From NCBI GenBank assembly GCA_025267735.1, contig CM046304.1, forward strand, positions 16,926,001-16,990,000: DNA of 64,000 bases. Direction: 5' to 3'. Shown piece after piece: positions 37,601-52,600 of the stretch; within the stretch, counting starts at the first letter, position 1, and each line of letters begins with the position of its first letter. Both the position numbers and the translations under genes were made by a program. The notes under the pieces are model-generated. The model was not told where the DNA came from. It worked only from the letters and a program-made list of their open reading frames with translations, and did no database searches. Source of the stretch: Mactra quadrangularis (Eukaryota; Mollusca; Bivalvia; Venerida; Mactridae).

Positions 37601-40600
37601 CAAATTAAATGATATACAAAAAAGTTATTCAAGATTAAATTTGGCAAATTAACATTGAAAAGTAAGGGTAAAATGCGAGTAATCCAAGTAATTAGACCTA
37701 CCTATTTTGAAGAGTATACAAGGGAAATAACTGACTAAAATCCCTTATTAACTAGACTGACTATAACCCTTATTATTTTATAATCAGTAGACTTGCGTGC
37801 TACCAACTGAGCTAGCCAGGCGGCTTAAAATGTTTTTTTAAGCACTTGCTAAGATTTGAAATATGCAAATATATTCCAATTTAAACAACAACTCGGGTGT
37901 CACAACAATTACTAATAAAATAAACAAGCACATGCTCTTCACCGATATCTCTTGCCTGACAAATATTTGAATGACATCACTCGGCGCATAAAACAAGCAC
38001 TTTTTTCTTTTCCCAAAAATTCCCTAGCTTCGTTTGTAGCGTTGATTCTTTCGCCCAAAATTTTAATCGAACGATAAACAAGGTATTTTTTTCAAAAATA
38101 CTTTGAGCACAGGACTCACAATTCATGTGCTCATGATTTAGCAAATAGTGTTACCCTGTGCAAGATGGTGGCTTTAAGGGATTCATCGATTACAAAAATA
38201 TGGCAAAGTAGAAAATTTAGAAGTGTCTTGTTTCACTTAAGTCTAAATATCTTGAAAGAACACATAACATATCTGATGCTTTAGTGTCAAAAGTTTAAAC
38301 AGGCCTGGTAACTAAACACATTTGGAGTATATTCACTATCAACTGCAAAGACTCCCGCAAAGAAGAATGATACGCTGATATAACTTGTCGATCTTGTACG
38401 TAATATTCAAATATGTTCCATTCCAAACATTATAGACGATGCATTGCAAGATATGGTGATTCTTCATGTTTTCGGTAACATTACATATATGTTTAATTGC
38501 ATTAACCTTTGATACTTGATACGAGAAGCACAGACAACAAAATTGTACAAAAAATTATAACTGTTGCTGCAATTCGCTGAGTACCAAAAATATCTGACTA
38601 CATTGGTGTGCTGGTACTAATTTTGGAATATCTATCTTGTAACACTATAACAATAGGTTCAACTTTCATTCGTCCAAAATGTAATGTTACAAGTAAGTCA
38701 GTTATTGACAGCATACAGAAAGTACACTATTAGCATGGGTGTAAAATATGCTTTTAAATCTGGTTCACCTATCCTACATTAAAAGTGAAGACATTATGAT
38801 ATCTTTTGGCCATAAGCTAGTATCCATTTGGATACTTTCTTAAGAAAATAAGCATTAATATGTAAAATTTACCATTGCATGTGATGTGCTTAGGATGTTG
38901 AGTGCAAAATACTATTTAAACAGAAATTTGTGTCGTCACTTGAACATGTTGTTATCAACATACAAAAACGACCAGAGAAATTGTGCTATCGTTATGTAAA
39001 ATTAGACTGAAACAAACTCGAACATTTAAGCACATACAGTGGAACCTGTATTAACGGTCACCTTTATATAGCGTGACCCTGTCCATAACGGTCAGTTCAG
39101 GGTCCTCCCGAACAGTTTTGTTCTATTTTGACCCTTTATATAGCGTGACCCTCTTCAACGCGGTCAGCGGCCACTAGTTTCGGACCGATTCGCGTCGTAT
39201 AGCGGTCAGTATAACGGTCAATTGACTGGAATAAGTAATTTTCATGGATGTGTAAAAATAACGATCACCGTCAACAGTTGACAGAATAAAAACATTTAAT
39301 CCCGCTAAAGGCGTGAAAAACATACTATTATATTATATTACAATAGATTATGACAATTATTGTTATTTAATCTGTTAAAAAGAGTTTTGTGTGTTCTAAC
39401 AAACAAGATCAAGTGAAAGTTATGTATCTAATAAGACAATTATAATGTTTATGCACAATTTTATTTTGATTATTTATCTCAACATCGGAGATATTTTCGT
39501 ATCGAAATTATTTGCTGGGCAATAAGTTTTGATTTTTCGTCGACATGACCAGCAATATCTGTATATTTATATGATTTTCAAGGGAAAATGACAAGTTATT
39601 GAATACTTACATCGCAATCAGTACATCTGTGGATATGCGGCTTGATAATACAGCTAAATATTTTAGCTAAATACTAAACTAGCATGATTTATAATTTCGT
39701 TTCCAATACAATTCATTGTCCAACGAATATTATGTCTTTACATTATTTTATATTTAAAATGAAATATGCTGTTTATGTACAACTAAAGTAAAATATTGTG
39801 ATGAAACTACATAGATAAAAAACATTTCCTGAATATATTTGTTTGTTTCGAGAGACCCTGTATATAGTGGTCACCTGTCTATAGTGGTCACTTTCAGTCA
39901 GTCCCTTAGCTGACCGCTATAGACAGGTTTGACTGTATTCTAATTTAGTCTAGTTTAGTCAAGTCAGACTGTATAATTGTTTGTGTAATGATAATAATTC
40001 CACATTTTTTGGCACATGCTTATTTTGCTATTTATAGGTTTCAGATTATTTATAATAAATTGTCTACAATCCAATTTTATTTTTACGTTTTTCTTTATTT
40101 AAGATTAAGCAGAGAAAATATCAAGAAGGTTTAAAGGGCTATAAAATCATTATCCATTTCAATTATCTTGAGTTTTAAGTATAATATTCAACACATATAT
40201 ATCATTTGATAGGAATGAAAAAAAATTGAAAAAAGTGATAAAGATAAACCCAATATAGACGTCTAAAGATACATGAAGGCTATTATTACTAAAAAATTAT
40301 CCATGAAATCCAATTGGGATTCCACAGAGATGATGAAGCCCGGGTATCAAACCCACAACCCTGAGGGCTGAACAAAACACCATTGTAACTCCATTTAATT
40401 AAATATATAAATAAACAAACTTACATATAAAGAGGAACCAACATTAATGGACTAAGAATATAGAACTGCATATCATTAGCCATATACCAACTCCATAACA
40501 TACACTGAAATTTAAATATGAATAAAATATGAAATTGTACAAACATCAACATCTGTCAGCTAGCTCAGTCACCCTCGGTTCATTTCCCCAGCAGGGCATA

Positions 40601-43600
40601 CTTTCCCGGAGCTTTGTCATAAAATGATTACTACTACCATTCTCCTTTCTACCACTGATTCTAACTCATGTAGGGCAGTTGTCAGTCACTGACGGAAGTA
40701 TGCATCTTGTAACTGGTAAACAGCTAAATCTAGAGATTTAGCCTTTCCAGGAACGTTGTGTAAGATGACTGACTGTCTGCCGTAATATGACCAATACAAT
40801 GTGTTGCCAGCTTTTTACCCAACCAAAAAAATTTTATAGACAAAAACATGACATCGTTTATATGCAAACGTGGCTTATTTAACTTGTCGCATAGTTTATA
40901 AAAAACTCCAATAATTTTTTCTATGTTATAGTCCAACAGAATTTACCTGAGCTTGAACTTCCTAATTATAATAATTACACACTTCACTTACATTAAATCG
41001 TGAGTTTCTGTATGTGTGTTTACGATTATACACGTGTTTATAACAACCGATGCGACTATGAACCAATTTATTAAAAGTGGCATGTTATTGTACTTTTAAT
41101 TTTGGACACATTAGTTTTTGGGAAACAAGTAAGTCAATAATATTATGGCACAGTTTCAAAGTGTTTATTCTTATGAAAACAACATTAATTGATCAGTACG
41201 TGTATTTTGCTGAAAGCTTCTGATAAAGCGAGATTTACAAAAGAAGACCAAAATAGACTGTAAATACTGAGTTGAATAATTATATTCTTAAGGTCAAGCT
41301 CAGGTTAATTCTATACCATTAATTTTCTATAAACCAAAGGTAATTTTAAAAAGCTTATTAAATAACTTAAGTTATTTCTCTTTAGTGCAGCTAAGCTCAT
41401 GTCTGCATTTTATACAACAACAAAAAAATCGGCTCATCACTTTAACTCCACAAGGATGAACTAGTCAATTTTTGGCAATATATGTATTGAGTGTTGTGTT
41501 CTTTTTTCAAGCTTTACATGAATGTAACAGTATAAATCCATTAACAATTATATATGCCCCCAATACTTAAGTGAAAAATTTATAAACAAGAGCTGTCAGT
41601 AGAGACAGCATACTCGACTAAGTAAGTATTTGTCACATGAGATGTGGTTGATGGTAAAGAACATATATATTTGAAAATGATGCCTAAAGGAATAAAGAAG
41701 TTAAAGTAAAAAATAATGTTTTTTTAAAAAAAAAATTAAGTTCATGGGAGACAATTTTGAAAAAAATATTTGGAGTTATTAATATTGTCACATGAGATGT
41801 GATTGATAATAAGGAACATATCTAAAGTTTGAAATTGATACCTAAAGAAATAAAACAGTTGCAGTAAAAAACAAATATTTTTTAAAGAAAATTCTAAGTT
41901 CAAGGGGAGACAATTCTGAGTAAAAAATGTATTTGGAGTTATGAACCTTGTCACATGAGATGTGGTAGATAATAAGGAACATATATTTAAAGTTTGAAGT
42001 TGATACCTTAAGAAATAAAAAAGTTTAAAAAATATTTTACTGCACAAAAACTTTCATCAGAAATATGGACACAGATGCTGACGCTAGGGCGAGTAGGAGA
42101 GCTTTCCATTTACTTTGTAAAGTCCAGCTAAAAATAAATACAGACCACAATTTAAGATCTTCAGAAAATAACCAACGTCAATTTGGAATAACAATGATGA
42201 ACTGCATGTCACTGGTTAATTATACATATATAGTCATGTAAAATCTTACCGTATCCTTAGATTGAAATAAGTTATTGATATATAACAGATTCATCCACCA
42301 ATTGTCTGCACAGTAATCCTTCTCAATACCATTATCTGCCCAATAAGGTCCATTATCTAGATACTTAACCAATGGTATATATAATAACATTACTAAACCA
42401 TACGTTGGGGTTAGCCTGAAAATACAAAATGTTTTTACACAGTATAGTCCATTTTTTCACCACTGTCAAAGTTTGAATAATTTCACAGCCATTGATTACA
42501 CACTATCACTATATCAAGAGTGTTTGTTATATTCATGTTTTGACAGTTGAGAAAAAACAAACTGTACATACAATTAATAAAATACATTATATGGGATCAA
42601 CATATTCACATACAATGTGGAATGAAATTTGGTAAAATATCTGTTGACAGTATTTTCCCTTAAGAAATAAAGTATATTTGCTATATAGTATGTAGGAGCA
42701 GTAGTTTAGTGGTAGGACCCACGCTTAGGGTTAGGGTTAGGGATAGAGAATTCAGGGTACAAACCCCACTAGAGGCACCACTTACTTCAATGAGCAGGAA
42801 ATTTACCTACAAATGATTTACTCTTCACTCCACCTAAGTGTAAAAGGGTTCCTGAGAGGTTGGTAATTCTGTTACACTTATGTGTCACCTACACTAAGCC
42901 AAGTAAAAGACTCACTAGGGAGATTAACAGATAGATACAAGTAGCCCTATGACCAGGGGTAATAGCCAAAAAGTCGGTAAACAAGCATAATCATGACACT
43001 TAGACTATGAAATGCCATAAAGTTTACTTTTTTAACTATATTCTAGTCATTATAACCCTTTAAAAGCAACAAAATGTTAAATTTCCAGATGGATGAACAT
43101 ACTATAAAAGTTTGAATTCAGAAATCTCACAAGTTAAATTTTGTTGGTTTTGTTGGGTTATACGCCATAGCAACACATTGTATAGGTCATATAACGGCGG
43201 TCAGTCAACCTACTCACTCCTCCTGGAAAGGCTAAATCTCTGGACTAATCTGTTAACCAACTACTAAGCACACAGTTTCGTCAGTGACTGACAACTGCCC
43301 TACATAATTAAAAATCATTGGTAGGAGGGAGAATGGCCGTAGAAATAATTTTATGACCAAGCTCCACGAAAGTATGCCCCAGCACGGGAATCGAACCCAT
43401 GACCCCTCTATCAGTAGATAGGGCTGCAACGATTCGATTCGATACATCGAAACTCGATTGCAAGGGTGCTGATTCGATTTCGATTCGGGACCCGCGAGTT
43501 TCGATTCGATACTGACTTTTAAAAGTGTCTACATATAAGTTAAAACGATAAAAGCAAAGGCGCGCCTGAAAGTCAAAGTATACGTTGACAGTGAAACTGA

Positions 43601-46600
43601 GCTTTACTTTGTTACATTTCTGTTAAATTTCTATTACGATTTTATGTAGCATGAATAGAAACTCTGTTTTTATAATTACATTAATGATACATTTTCGCGA
43701 CCTTTACATTCGTACCCAATCCATTTCGTACTTGAATAAAGCAAATATAAAAAAATATCAGATTTTCGAGTTTCGTGTTATCCAATTTTAGTAACACTTT
43801 AATTTAAATAATATTATTTAGTTTTAAGCTCAAATATGTGTATAAATGCATATTTGTAGTAAATTGTATTTATAAAAGAATCGAATCGAAAAAAATCGAA
43901 TCGAAAAAAAAAATATCGAATCGCATCGAATTGACTTTCCAGTGAATCGTTGCAGCACTATCAGTAGACTTGTGTGCAACCAACTGAGTTAGCCGGGCGA
44001 TTCACAAGTTAAATGATACTATGTTGGTACTTACCTCCAAAATCTGTGAAAGTAAAACATTCCCCATCTGAAGTTACGAGGTCCACCAACCTTCTTTAAC
44101 TCTTTCAATGAGAGGTAGGAAACTAACAATCCACTAAAATATATCATGTATAGTTTATTTTATAACACAAGTAAAAGCATTATTATATAATATTATATTA
44201 TCATTATACACATTTATATACTGTGCGCACTAAAAGTTTGGAGACGTTTGCACTTAGTTGACCTACTCAATAGCTTTTATTAAAAACTGTTTTGTCCATT
44301 TATTTTAAAATGCTTTTTAGTTGAGACACCACAAGAAGCTGAAAAACTATTTCACAGAAAAGAATTGACTTGTCATTTAGATATTGTTCATTTAGCATGG
44401 ATAATTTGGTTACATGCCCCAGATTTGGAGTTATCTCCCTTTCCATGTACAATACCATTCCGAACAGCTGGACTTTTTATGAATGAATAATCTGAGAAGG
44501 ATTTGTGAGAGTCTACCCTGGCAGCTTGGGTTTCTACTACCTAGGCAGGGCGAAGCATATAATGGTTATGCACAAAGACATAGTAAAGATTATATACATA
44601 GTAAGATCTATTTATATGTCTATGGTTATGCAAAATAGTTCTTGTAAAATACACACAGATCTTTGTCAAAACATATTTCTATGTTATATATTTAACTAAA
44701 TTTTGTTCAGAGACGTGATTGAACAGTGTTATTTCAAATTTATGGACTAAAAACAAAACATCAATCATCCCCTAAACAATTGTGGATTTGTTAACTTCAA
44801 AGCTTTTTGTTTGGAAATGTGACAATAAGGTAGTTCCAAAATGGCATCTAAATATGTCTAAGGTTATTCATAGCGAATGGCTGAGGAGTTCCTAATGGTA
44901 AAATACAGAAGTAAGTCTCCATCATTTTACACATCCTAAAATGGTCTTATTATACACAAATCTTACGTTGTTACAAGAATCATAAACCAGGGGGGCGTCT
45001 TACTAAACATCATACTCTTAATTTCAACCTACGAAAATCGTACGTCGGTCTTACCTGAGTAAAAAGAAAGAATCCACAGATACTGTAGCATTTAATATCG
45101 CCAGAAAACTAAATCTCTTAATATGATCCATCATAAATGGCATGGTATTCTCTAAAATAAAAAATATAAAATAATGATAAATTCTACATGGACATGTTTG
45201 ATTTGCGAGATCTGAGTAATTGGAGCACTCCAATCACTGAAAAATAGAATCAAATGTTTCAGATGAAACACTCTCAGAGTACCCTAAATATGCTTGCCAT
45301 TTAGGAGGTGTAAGCAGAGTATGGCGTAGTTAAAGGCCGGACTTCATTTCTTTAATTTACAGGGTGGTAAGCAATTAAGCCGTTAAGGAGAAATGGGGAG
45401 GGATTAACCTATGTAATAAGAGGTCACCAACAGTTAAATTCTCTATGATTGTTAACAAATTCAAGCAAAACTTACTACTATGTTTACATTGTAAATTCCA
45501 AAACATGTTGCAAAAAGAGTATAAGACTCTAAAATACTGCAGATTTTTATCTATGAATCAACAGTCATGGGAACTTTCTAAGAGGGGCAGCAAGGAGATA
45601 ATATTACTGGCTCTGTGAAGTTTGTGAACTCTCTTTTGATTGGCTTAGTGAAGGTTATGAACGCCTTAGCTTCTCCCAACATATGTCAGTCAAATTTGAA
45701 TTTTTTGAATTTATTTTCTTATTCTTTGAAAGTACCATTTCTAGGTAACAGTGAAAACTAAAAATTTTGGATATATTGAAAATGTGTCAAAGAACCAGTA
45801 AGACAAAATTCAATTAAATCTGATCAGTAAATTAGTTACAGTTCAAGATTTTCTCTCTCTGGTTTAACATGTTCACTGCTTAGAGTGTCAGAGGGAAGTT
45901 TTCAAGATTCTCTCTCTTTTATAGTTGAAGCCCGGCCTTTAAGATGGTGAAAAAGAGACCCATGTTTGATTACAAGTAATGGAAATGTTGTTTTTTGACC
46001 ATGGAAGTGTTTGTAAAACATATTTTGCATCTGATCCTCATCAGACTCTTCTGATAAACTGCTGTCATCTAACAAAAACAATCCTATGACTTTTCCACCA
46101 TTTTGTTGCTCTGCTACAGAATTGCGACATTTGATTTGTCGGTGCTCCAAGAGTACACTGGAGTACTCCAAGTAGACTGAATCATATACGCCCTAGACCT
46201 ATGACAATTATAGCTAATAGTTTAAGATAACTTGAAACAAAAGACTAGGTTTGTTAATATATTTTGGACTCAGGTATTACATAAAATAGGGAGGTCAGGT
46301 AATAGTATAAATTCATATACTACAGTTTACAGCAATGAAGTATTGTTAAGTTATAGCTTAGGTAGTTGAGACCACACTTTATAAATTAATAACTTTGTTA
46401 CTTGTTCAAATAGCCCGCCCGGCTAGCTCAATTGGTGGCCCACAAGTCTACTGATTGAAGGGACATGGGTTAATTCCCATGCGGGGCATACTTTCGTGGA
46501 GCTTGGTCATGAAATAGTTTCTATAGCCATTCTCCCTCCTACCACTGATTCTAAATCATGTAGGGCAGTTGTCAGTCACTGACAAAAGTATGCGCCTAGT

Positions 46601-49600
46601 AGTTGGTTAACAGCTAAATTCGGAGATTTGGCCTTTCCAGGAACAGTGAGTAGGTGGACTGACTGCTGTGATATAACCTATACAATGTGTTGCTACGGCA
46701 TTAAACCCAACAAAAACAAACAAACAGAACTTGTTCGAATCTGGTTAAAAAAAATATTTTTACTTTATTTTAAGCAATGAAATTTTTAACCATGTATCAA
46801 ATGCGTGGAATGCGTGTTCTCTTAATAAATTTAATACATCAAAAATACACGGATAATAATCGATAATAACGTGTAATACACTTAGATTCACCAGTGTATA
46901 AAAATGATAACGTTGTATTTTGTCTCAAGTTATCCTAAACGAGATAACAAACATACTTCGGTAACGTTTACTTAGAGGCACCGATTATGTTTTGGAACCC
47001 TCTTCGATATATTCCGAACTAGTCTGAGAAGGTTAATATAACAAGTATGATAGGTTTTCATTTTTTACCTATCTTAATTTTTGAAAATAAAGTGCAGTTT
47101 AAAGTCTGCTGCCATATATACTTTCATCTAACTTTACAATTTTGTACAAGTACAATAACCTGTGATTATTGAAATCATTTATTTTATTTATTGGAGTTAA
47201 TGCCGTGTCAACACAATTTTAGGTCATTTTACGGCGTCCAGCGCACCTAACCTAGCTTTCCTAGACCATTGTCTATAACCAGTACTCACCTACCCTTCCA
47301 CAAGGCCGGAAACTTCTCCATATTATCTAATCAATGGAGGAAAATCGACATTTTTGTCAAATTTTCATGGAAGGGTATGACCTCCTCGGGTGGGATTCAA
47401 CACCGCACCCCCTCGGGCACGAGTATCCAAATCCCAACGCGCTACCAACTGCGCTATCGACCGGGTTTTATTGAAATCAGGTGACCCTCAAAGTACCCAT
47501 GACCCCTCGCAGTACCAATTTACATCTGAGTGGAGTGAAACAACTGTATGTAAATTTCTTGCTCAAGGAAACTAACAGGGCCCATAGTGGGTTTCAACAA
47601 AGGACCTCTTGAACCCTAAGCATGTGTCCTAACACTGCTCGCTCCTACATTAATACAATACCAGCAAAAAATCTATGAAGCCAACCATTTTACAAATGGT
47701 TTTATTTGCCAAATTCAAAATGTTTAGTTGGAATACTGTACAATGAAATGTTACATATCATAATAACTCGGGCCACATGGGTCATCAGCCAGCAAACAAA
47801 CAAACATCAAAAAGCCTTCCACCCATCAAAAAGTCAGAGTTTCTCAACTCATTGTAAGACAATTTCTAGACATGGAATTTGTACAGTGAAGGAAGAAGAA
47901 CTCTTCATTTTTTATATGAAGGCAAGAACTAACTCAATTCAGTAACATCAAATAGCAAGAACACTTTCATCCCTTTACCCCTCCAGAAATTGACATGTGA
48001 CCTTTTAAAACCAATTTCTCTTTTCAAATATTAAAATACTTACGTCCACTATACAATGCAAATGCATATGAATGTCCAAGTATAACCCATGACATGCTGA
48101 TAAATCTGATCCCATTTATGACCCCTAGGGATCCTGCTTGTGTTTTAGTACTGAGAAGTTTACTACCATTAGTGTACAAGGAGAAAGCTTGGAGTAACTT
48201 CGCACATAGCCCTACAATGAACATGATAAAACAAAATTTAATACAAATGTGACACTTTTATACAGCACAATTAATTTCACTTTTTCCAAGGTAAACAAAA
48301 GCTCCACAGGGTGGGGCATTATACATCCGTATGATGTTCAAACCAGGGATGTGTAGCAGATAAAAGTCCTAAAACAATAGAACTGAACAAAATCTATTCA
48401 TACAGCATATGACAAGGATTTTGGATTTCAAGAGAAAAAAAGAATGCTCAAAAGTTCCATAGAAAGAATTTCTGGGTAGACTGTCTGAAACATATTGTCC
48501 CATTCAGTGTTCACACTGGTAGGGGACTAATATTCACCATTGCATTTGATTAAAAAACGATTTTTACTAGTTGTCAAAACAGTTCCCATAAGATCATAGC
48601 TTTGGAAACATTTTGGAAAGGATGCATTTCTGCCACTCAAATAGCCATGAAATAAGAGCATCTACAGTGTTAAGGTGAAAAAGTTTTATTTCTGGTCATG
48701 ACCCAATTAGTTAAGGGTGAGCATTTATGTTTTCATTTAGGCAAACCCTGGCAAGGCCCTTTTGGAGGTGAAAAAAGTGACAAAATGAAATTGGGGGAAA
48801 ACGTTTTCCTTTGTTTTCAATATCTCAGATAACATTTACTAATGAATATTTCAACTATTGAAACAATATATTCCTCTGAAATGACTTAAGAAATTGGCAA
48901 AAATGATATTACAAGGTACAAAACTTTAAGGACAAGAGAATTTTTACTTCAGATAAAGAGAATAATACAAACTTTTTGGAGAGAGGAATGGGGCCCAATT
49001 TGGACCCTAAAATGGCCAGAAAACAATTATAGGTGAAACACTATAAATTACCATGATTATTACCAATATCTTTCTCTTCCTCTTGTATTTGTTTTTTCTC
49101 TGGTACATGAGTGTCACCATCAGCATTTTCTATACTTTGGTACCCAGCTCTATGTCTTATATCCCTTGTATTGTCAAACTGAGGCTCGGGTACCAGAGGA
49201 GCTTTCTCATCATTATCATATACTTCATTCTCAGGGTTAACATGGAATTTTTGAATGACAAATACATCATAAACAGTTCCTATGACAATCAGAAATCCTA
49301 ATATACTTAGGACAGTTCTGAAAAAAAATTTAAAGATAAGATAAGAGTTAGCAACATTTTTCTTTTAATACATGAGTATTGACTTGAGCACCTAAGCACA
49401 ACTGTGTTTCTGACGTACGTCAGTTGAAGGCGACAACAATTCAAAATTACAATATGGGTTATGAAATTAATAAAAATTACATTATTAGGCAAATATGCAT
49501 TGACAAGTAGGTATTGTAAACAGGCAAATATACATTGACAGGTAGGTATTGTAAACAGGCAAATATGCATTGACAAGAAGGTATTGTAAACAGGAAAATA

Positions 49601-52600
49601 TGCATTGACAGGTAGGTATTGTAAACAGGCAAATATGCATTGACAGGTAGGTATTGTAAACAGGCAAATATGCATTGACAAGTAGGTATTGTCAACAGGA
49701 AAATATGCATTGACATGTAGGTATTGTAAACAGGCAAATATGCATTGACAGGTAGGTATTGTAAACAGGCAAATATGCATTGACAAGTAGGTATTGTAAA
49801 CAGACAAATATGCATTGACAGGTAGGTATTGTGAACAAGCAAATATGCATTGACAAGTAGGTATTGTAAACAGGCAAATATACATTATTAGAAATATAAC
49901 AATTGACAAACAGGTATTGGAAACAGGCAAATATGCATTATTAGACATACATGTATAACCACTGGCAAATATTAACAGGAAAACATGCAACATTAGAAAA
50001 TACAATTTTCAACCATTTCAAATTCAAACCTTATTTACAAAAACATACTGACAGAAAGATTATTACTCTCAATGACAGGTAAATCTCTATTGAAAGGTTG
50101 GTAAAAAGGAAAACAGATTCCAAAAGGATCATTATGGAATAATGCATTGGTGGACATACCTACCTGATTACTTTTATTATTTTTCCTAAAATATTTGAAG
50201 AGAATACAGTTGATATTTAAACCACCTTACAATGTATGTGTTGTTTTTTTTCAGTAAATATTTTGAATTAATTTTCAACAGTGTGAATTATATTGCAAAG
50301 AGAAGAAATATGTCCTTCAAATGTGAGACCAATAAAGGTTTTGTGTGCCATGTTTAGATTTGCACATTTTGATATAATGATATGAATATTACGAAGTTCC
50401 ATCTATTTATACGTATTAAAAATTCATGCTTTAATGTAGTAAATAGTATATGCATATACATTAACCATACAGCAGGACTCGAATTTAACAAAAAATTGGA
50501 CTAGCAAATTTTTGCGAGTTGACAATATTTCAACTTGCAAAAGAAAAAAGTGACTCGCGTTTTTTCTCAAAATCATAATATAATACATAGTTACAATTCA
50601 TATACATGTATATCCAATATAATACAACATAGTACTGAATTAAACTATGGATGAAACAATGGCGTTACTGTGGGATAGACAAAGAGTTTTATACATGTCT
50701 TTTAGGTGAATCTTTAATTGATACTATCAATCTATCTGGCCGTTTCTAAGCTGATTTGAGTCTCATAAGTTTAGACAGTAATATTTTTGCGTTGATTTCA
50801 ACTCGCAAAAATTTGCTAGTTAAAATAAAAGTTACTCGCAATTTTCAAAATCCACTCGCAATTTGCAAGCTTAAATTCGAGCCCTGCATACAGACACAAT
50901 AAATACAGTGCCCTGCAAAAGTTCCTGGATAAATGAAATTTTGACAAAAACTGATCATGCATACTACAGGTAATCTCAGTATAATGTAAGTTTGTTTAAG
51001 TAAAGCTACAGTCCCATAAGCATAAAAATAGCCGTGAGGGCAACGTATGGGCGCCGTGCGATCAAACTCCGCAAGGACCCGTACAAACTCTTGCGTTCCC
51101 GTTCGGACTGTTACGTTTTTACCAGGGCCCGTGAGATGAGCCCAGGATACACGTATCAGTTTCAGAGTCAAATCGTGAACAAAATAGTGGCTAAGTATGG
51201 ATTAAACATGCATATCTTCCAGCTATGGCTCTGTACGGGTGTGTTGTTTTGTAACATGAGTGTACCCTCACCTTGAAACGCAAGGCTTCCTACGGCCTAC
51301 GACTGTCTGCACGTACGGGTCCGCAACATCCCACAAATTTATGGGACTGAGGCATTACATAGCTTGAATCTTTATGTTAAAAACTAATTAACTTTGATAT
51401 ATAGGGTTTGCTTGGATATCTTTGAGTTTCTATTTATCTTGGGTAAATGTGATTTAGTTTATCCATAAAACATGATTTTGATGAACTGATGATCTTTTAT
51501 ATATGCCCAAATACAAACTCTTTTTTCCCTTTGTTTCTTTGGTATGTAATTTATGTTATATATTATGCATCTAATTCTGTACACCTTTGTATGAGAAATC
51601 ATTTTGCTTGTTTTAGGCTACTAACATTTTGCTTACTCTAATATTATCAATAGCGGGAACCATTCACCTATCATTCTTATGCAGTTTTGTAATGCTCTTT
51701 ATGATTGGATAATCTACCATTATTTAACAAATAATACATGGCCATGAGGGCAATATGCAAGTTTACAGACTGGTTGGTCAGACTGAGAAAGGTATATGGC
51801 CCCAAGCGCAGCTAAGTAGCATGTAGCAAGATAACATGCTTTTCCTGTTATACTTCATTTTTGTTAATCGACTCAGCAAATTTGTCTGTTTTATTTGGCC
51901 ATGTAATTAGCATATCATGAATGTCGCGTTAAATAAGACCGGATGACGTCATAAATGGTCAATATAAGAATTATGGACCGGGTAGCCGGTCAATATACGA
52001 TTTCTGGACTGGATGACGTAACATTAAATATAGAGGAAGTTATGCAAATGAGGTATAATATAACAGAATATTGACCAAGAACTTTTGGTGGGCACTGTAT
52101 ATATGTATAACTTACATAGAACCTATAGCTCTGGCATCCAGATCTTGATGTGTTTTCTGACATATGCTAATCTCCGCTGTTATATTAACTTTTCCTTTTG
52201 TTGTATTAGCTAGGTAGCCAAGTGCTGAAAATATGAAGTTTTATTATATAAATTTAATAGTTACCTCAATGGGCTTTTTGTACTTAAAATATTTTCTTCA
52301 AATTGGTTCGAGGGGATTATTGTAAATTGACAAGTACCATATTCATAATAAATTAACTTTCTTTATAAGGTTTAATGCTGTTTCACCACTAATTATTGTA
52401 TTTTGTGATGCAAGCTCACATTGAAAATTGACATGTACATGTACTGTTTTTCATAGTAAATAATTTTTATAAGGTTTAATGCTGTTTCAACACTAATTAT
52501 TGTATTTTGCGATGGCAGTACACAATTAATTGAAAGTTTTGCTGGACTTTAGCCAGTACTTATCTTCACATCATCTAAGTCGACTACTCCTTCCTATTGT

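Larger units (their letters stand above)
30276..40424. other. Intron 11 of the NRF-6-like gene (10.1 kb), repeat-filled
   Basis: Holds the MITE at 30.3, TTAACCC repeat at 31.3, recurrent units at 33.1-34.8, SINE at 35.1, and mariner-like elements at 36.1 and 39.0 kb. Between them (about 31.9-33.1 and 37.8-39.0 kb) I see only AT-rich sequence and a 90-bp duplicate pair. No exon-like coding. Confidence 0.8.

Noticed and set aside
41742..42047. Minus-strand 101-codon frame with repeated LFYFLRYQ
   Set aside because: Produced by the tandem repeat at 41.6-42.1 kb.
42725..42745. GGGTTAGGGTTAGGG as an interstitial telomere
   Set aside because: Only about three hexamers, placed inside a SINE-like repeat.
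49307..50005. Longest open reading frame of the window (232 codons) as a protein with 35-residue repeats
   Set aside because: It is a by-product of a stop-free 35-bp minisatellite lying in intron 5, directly upstream of exon 6's acceptor.
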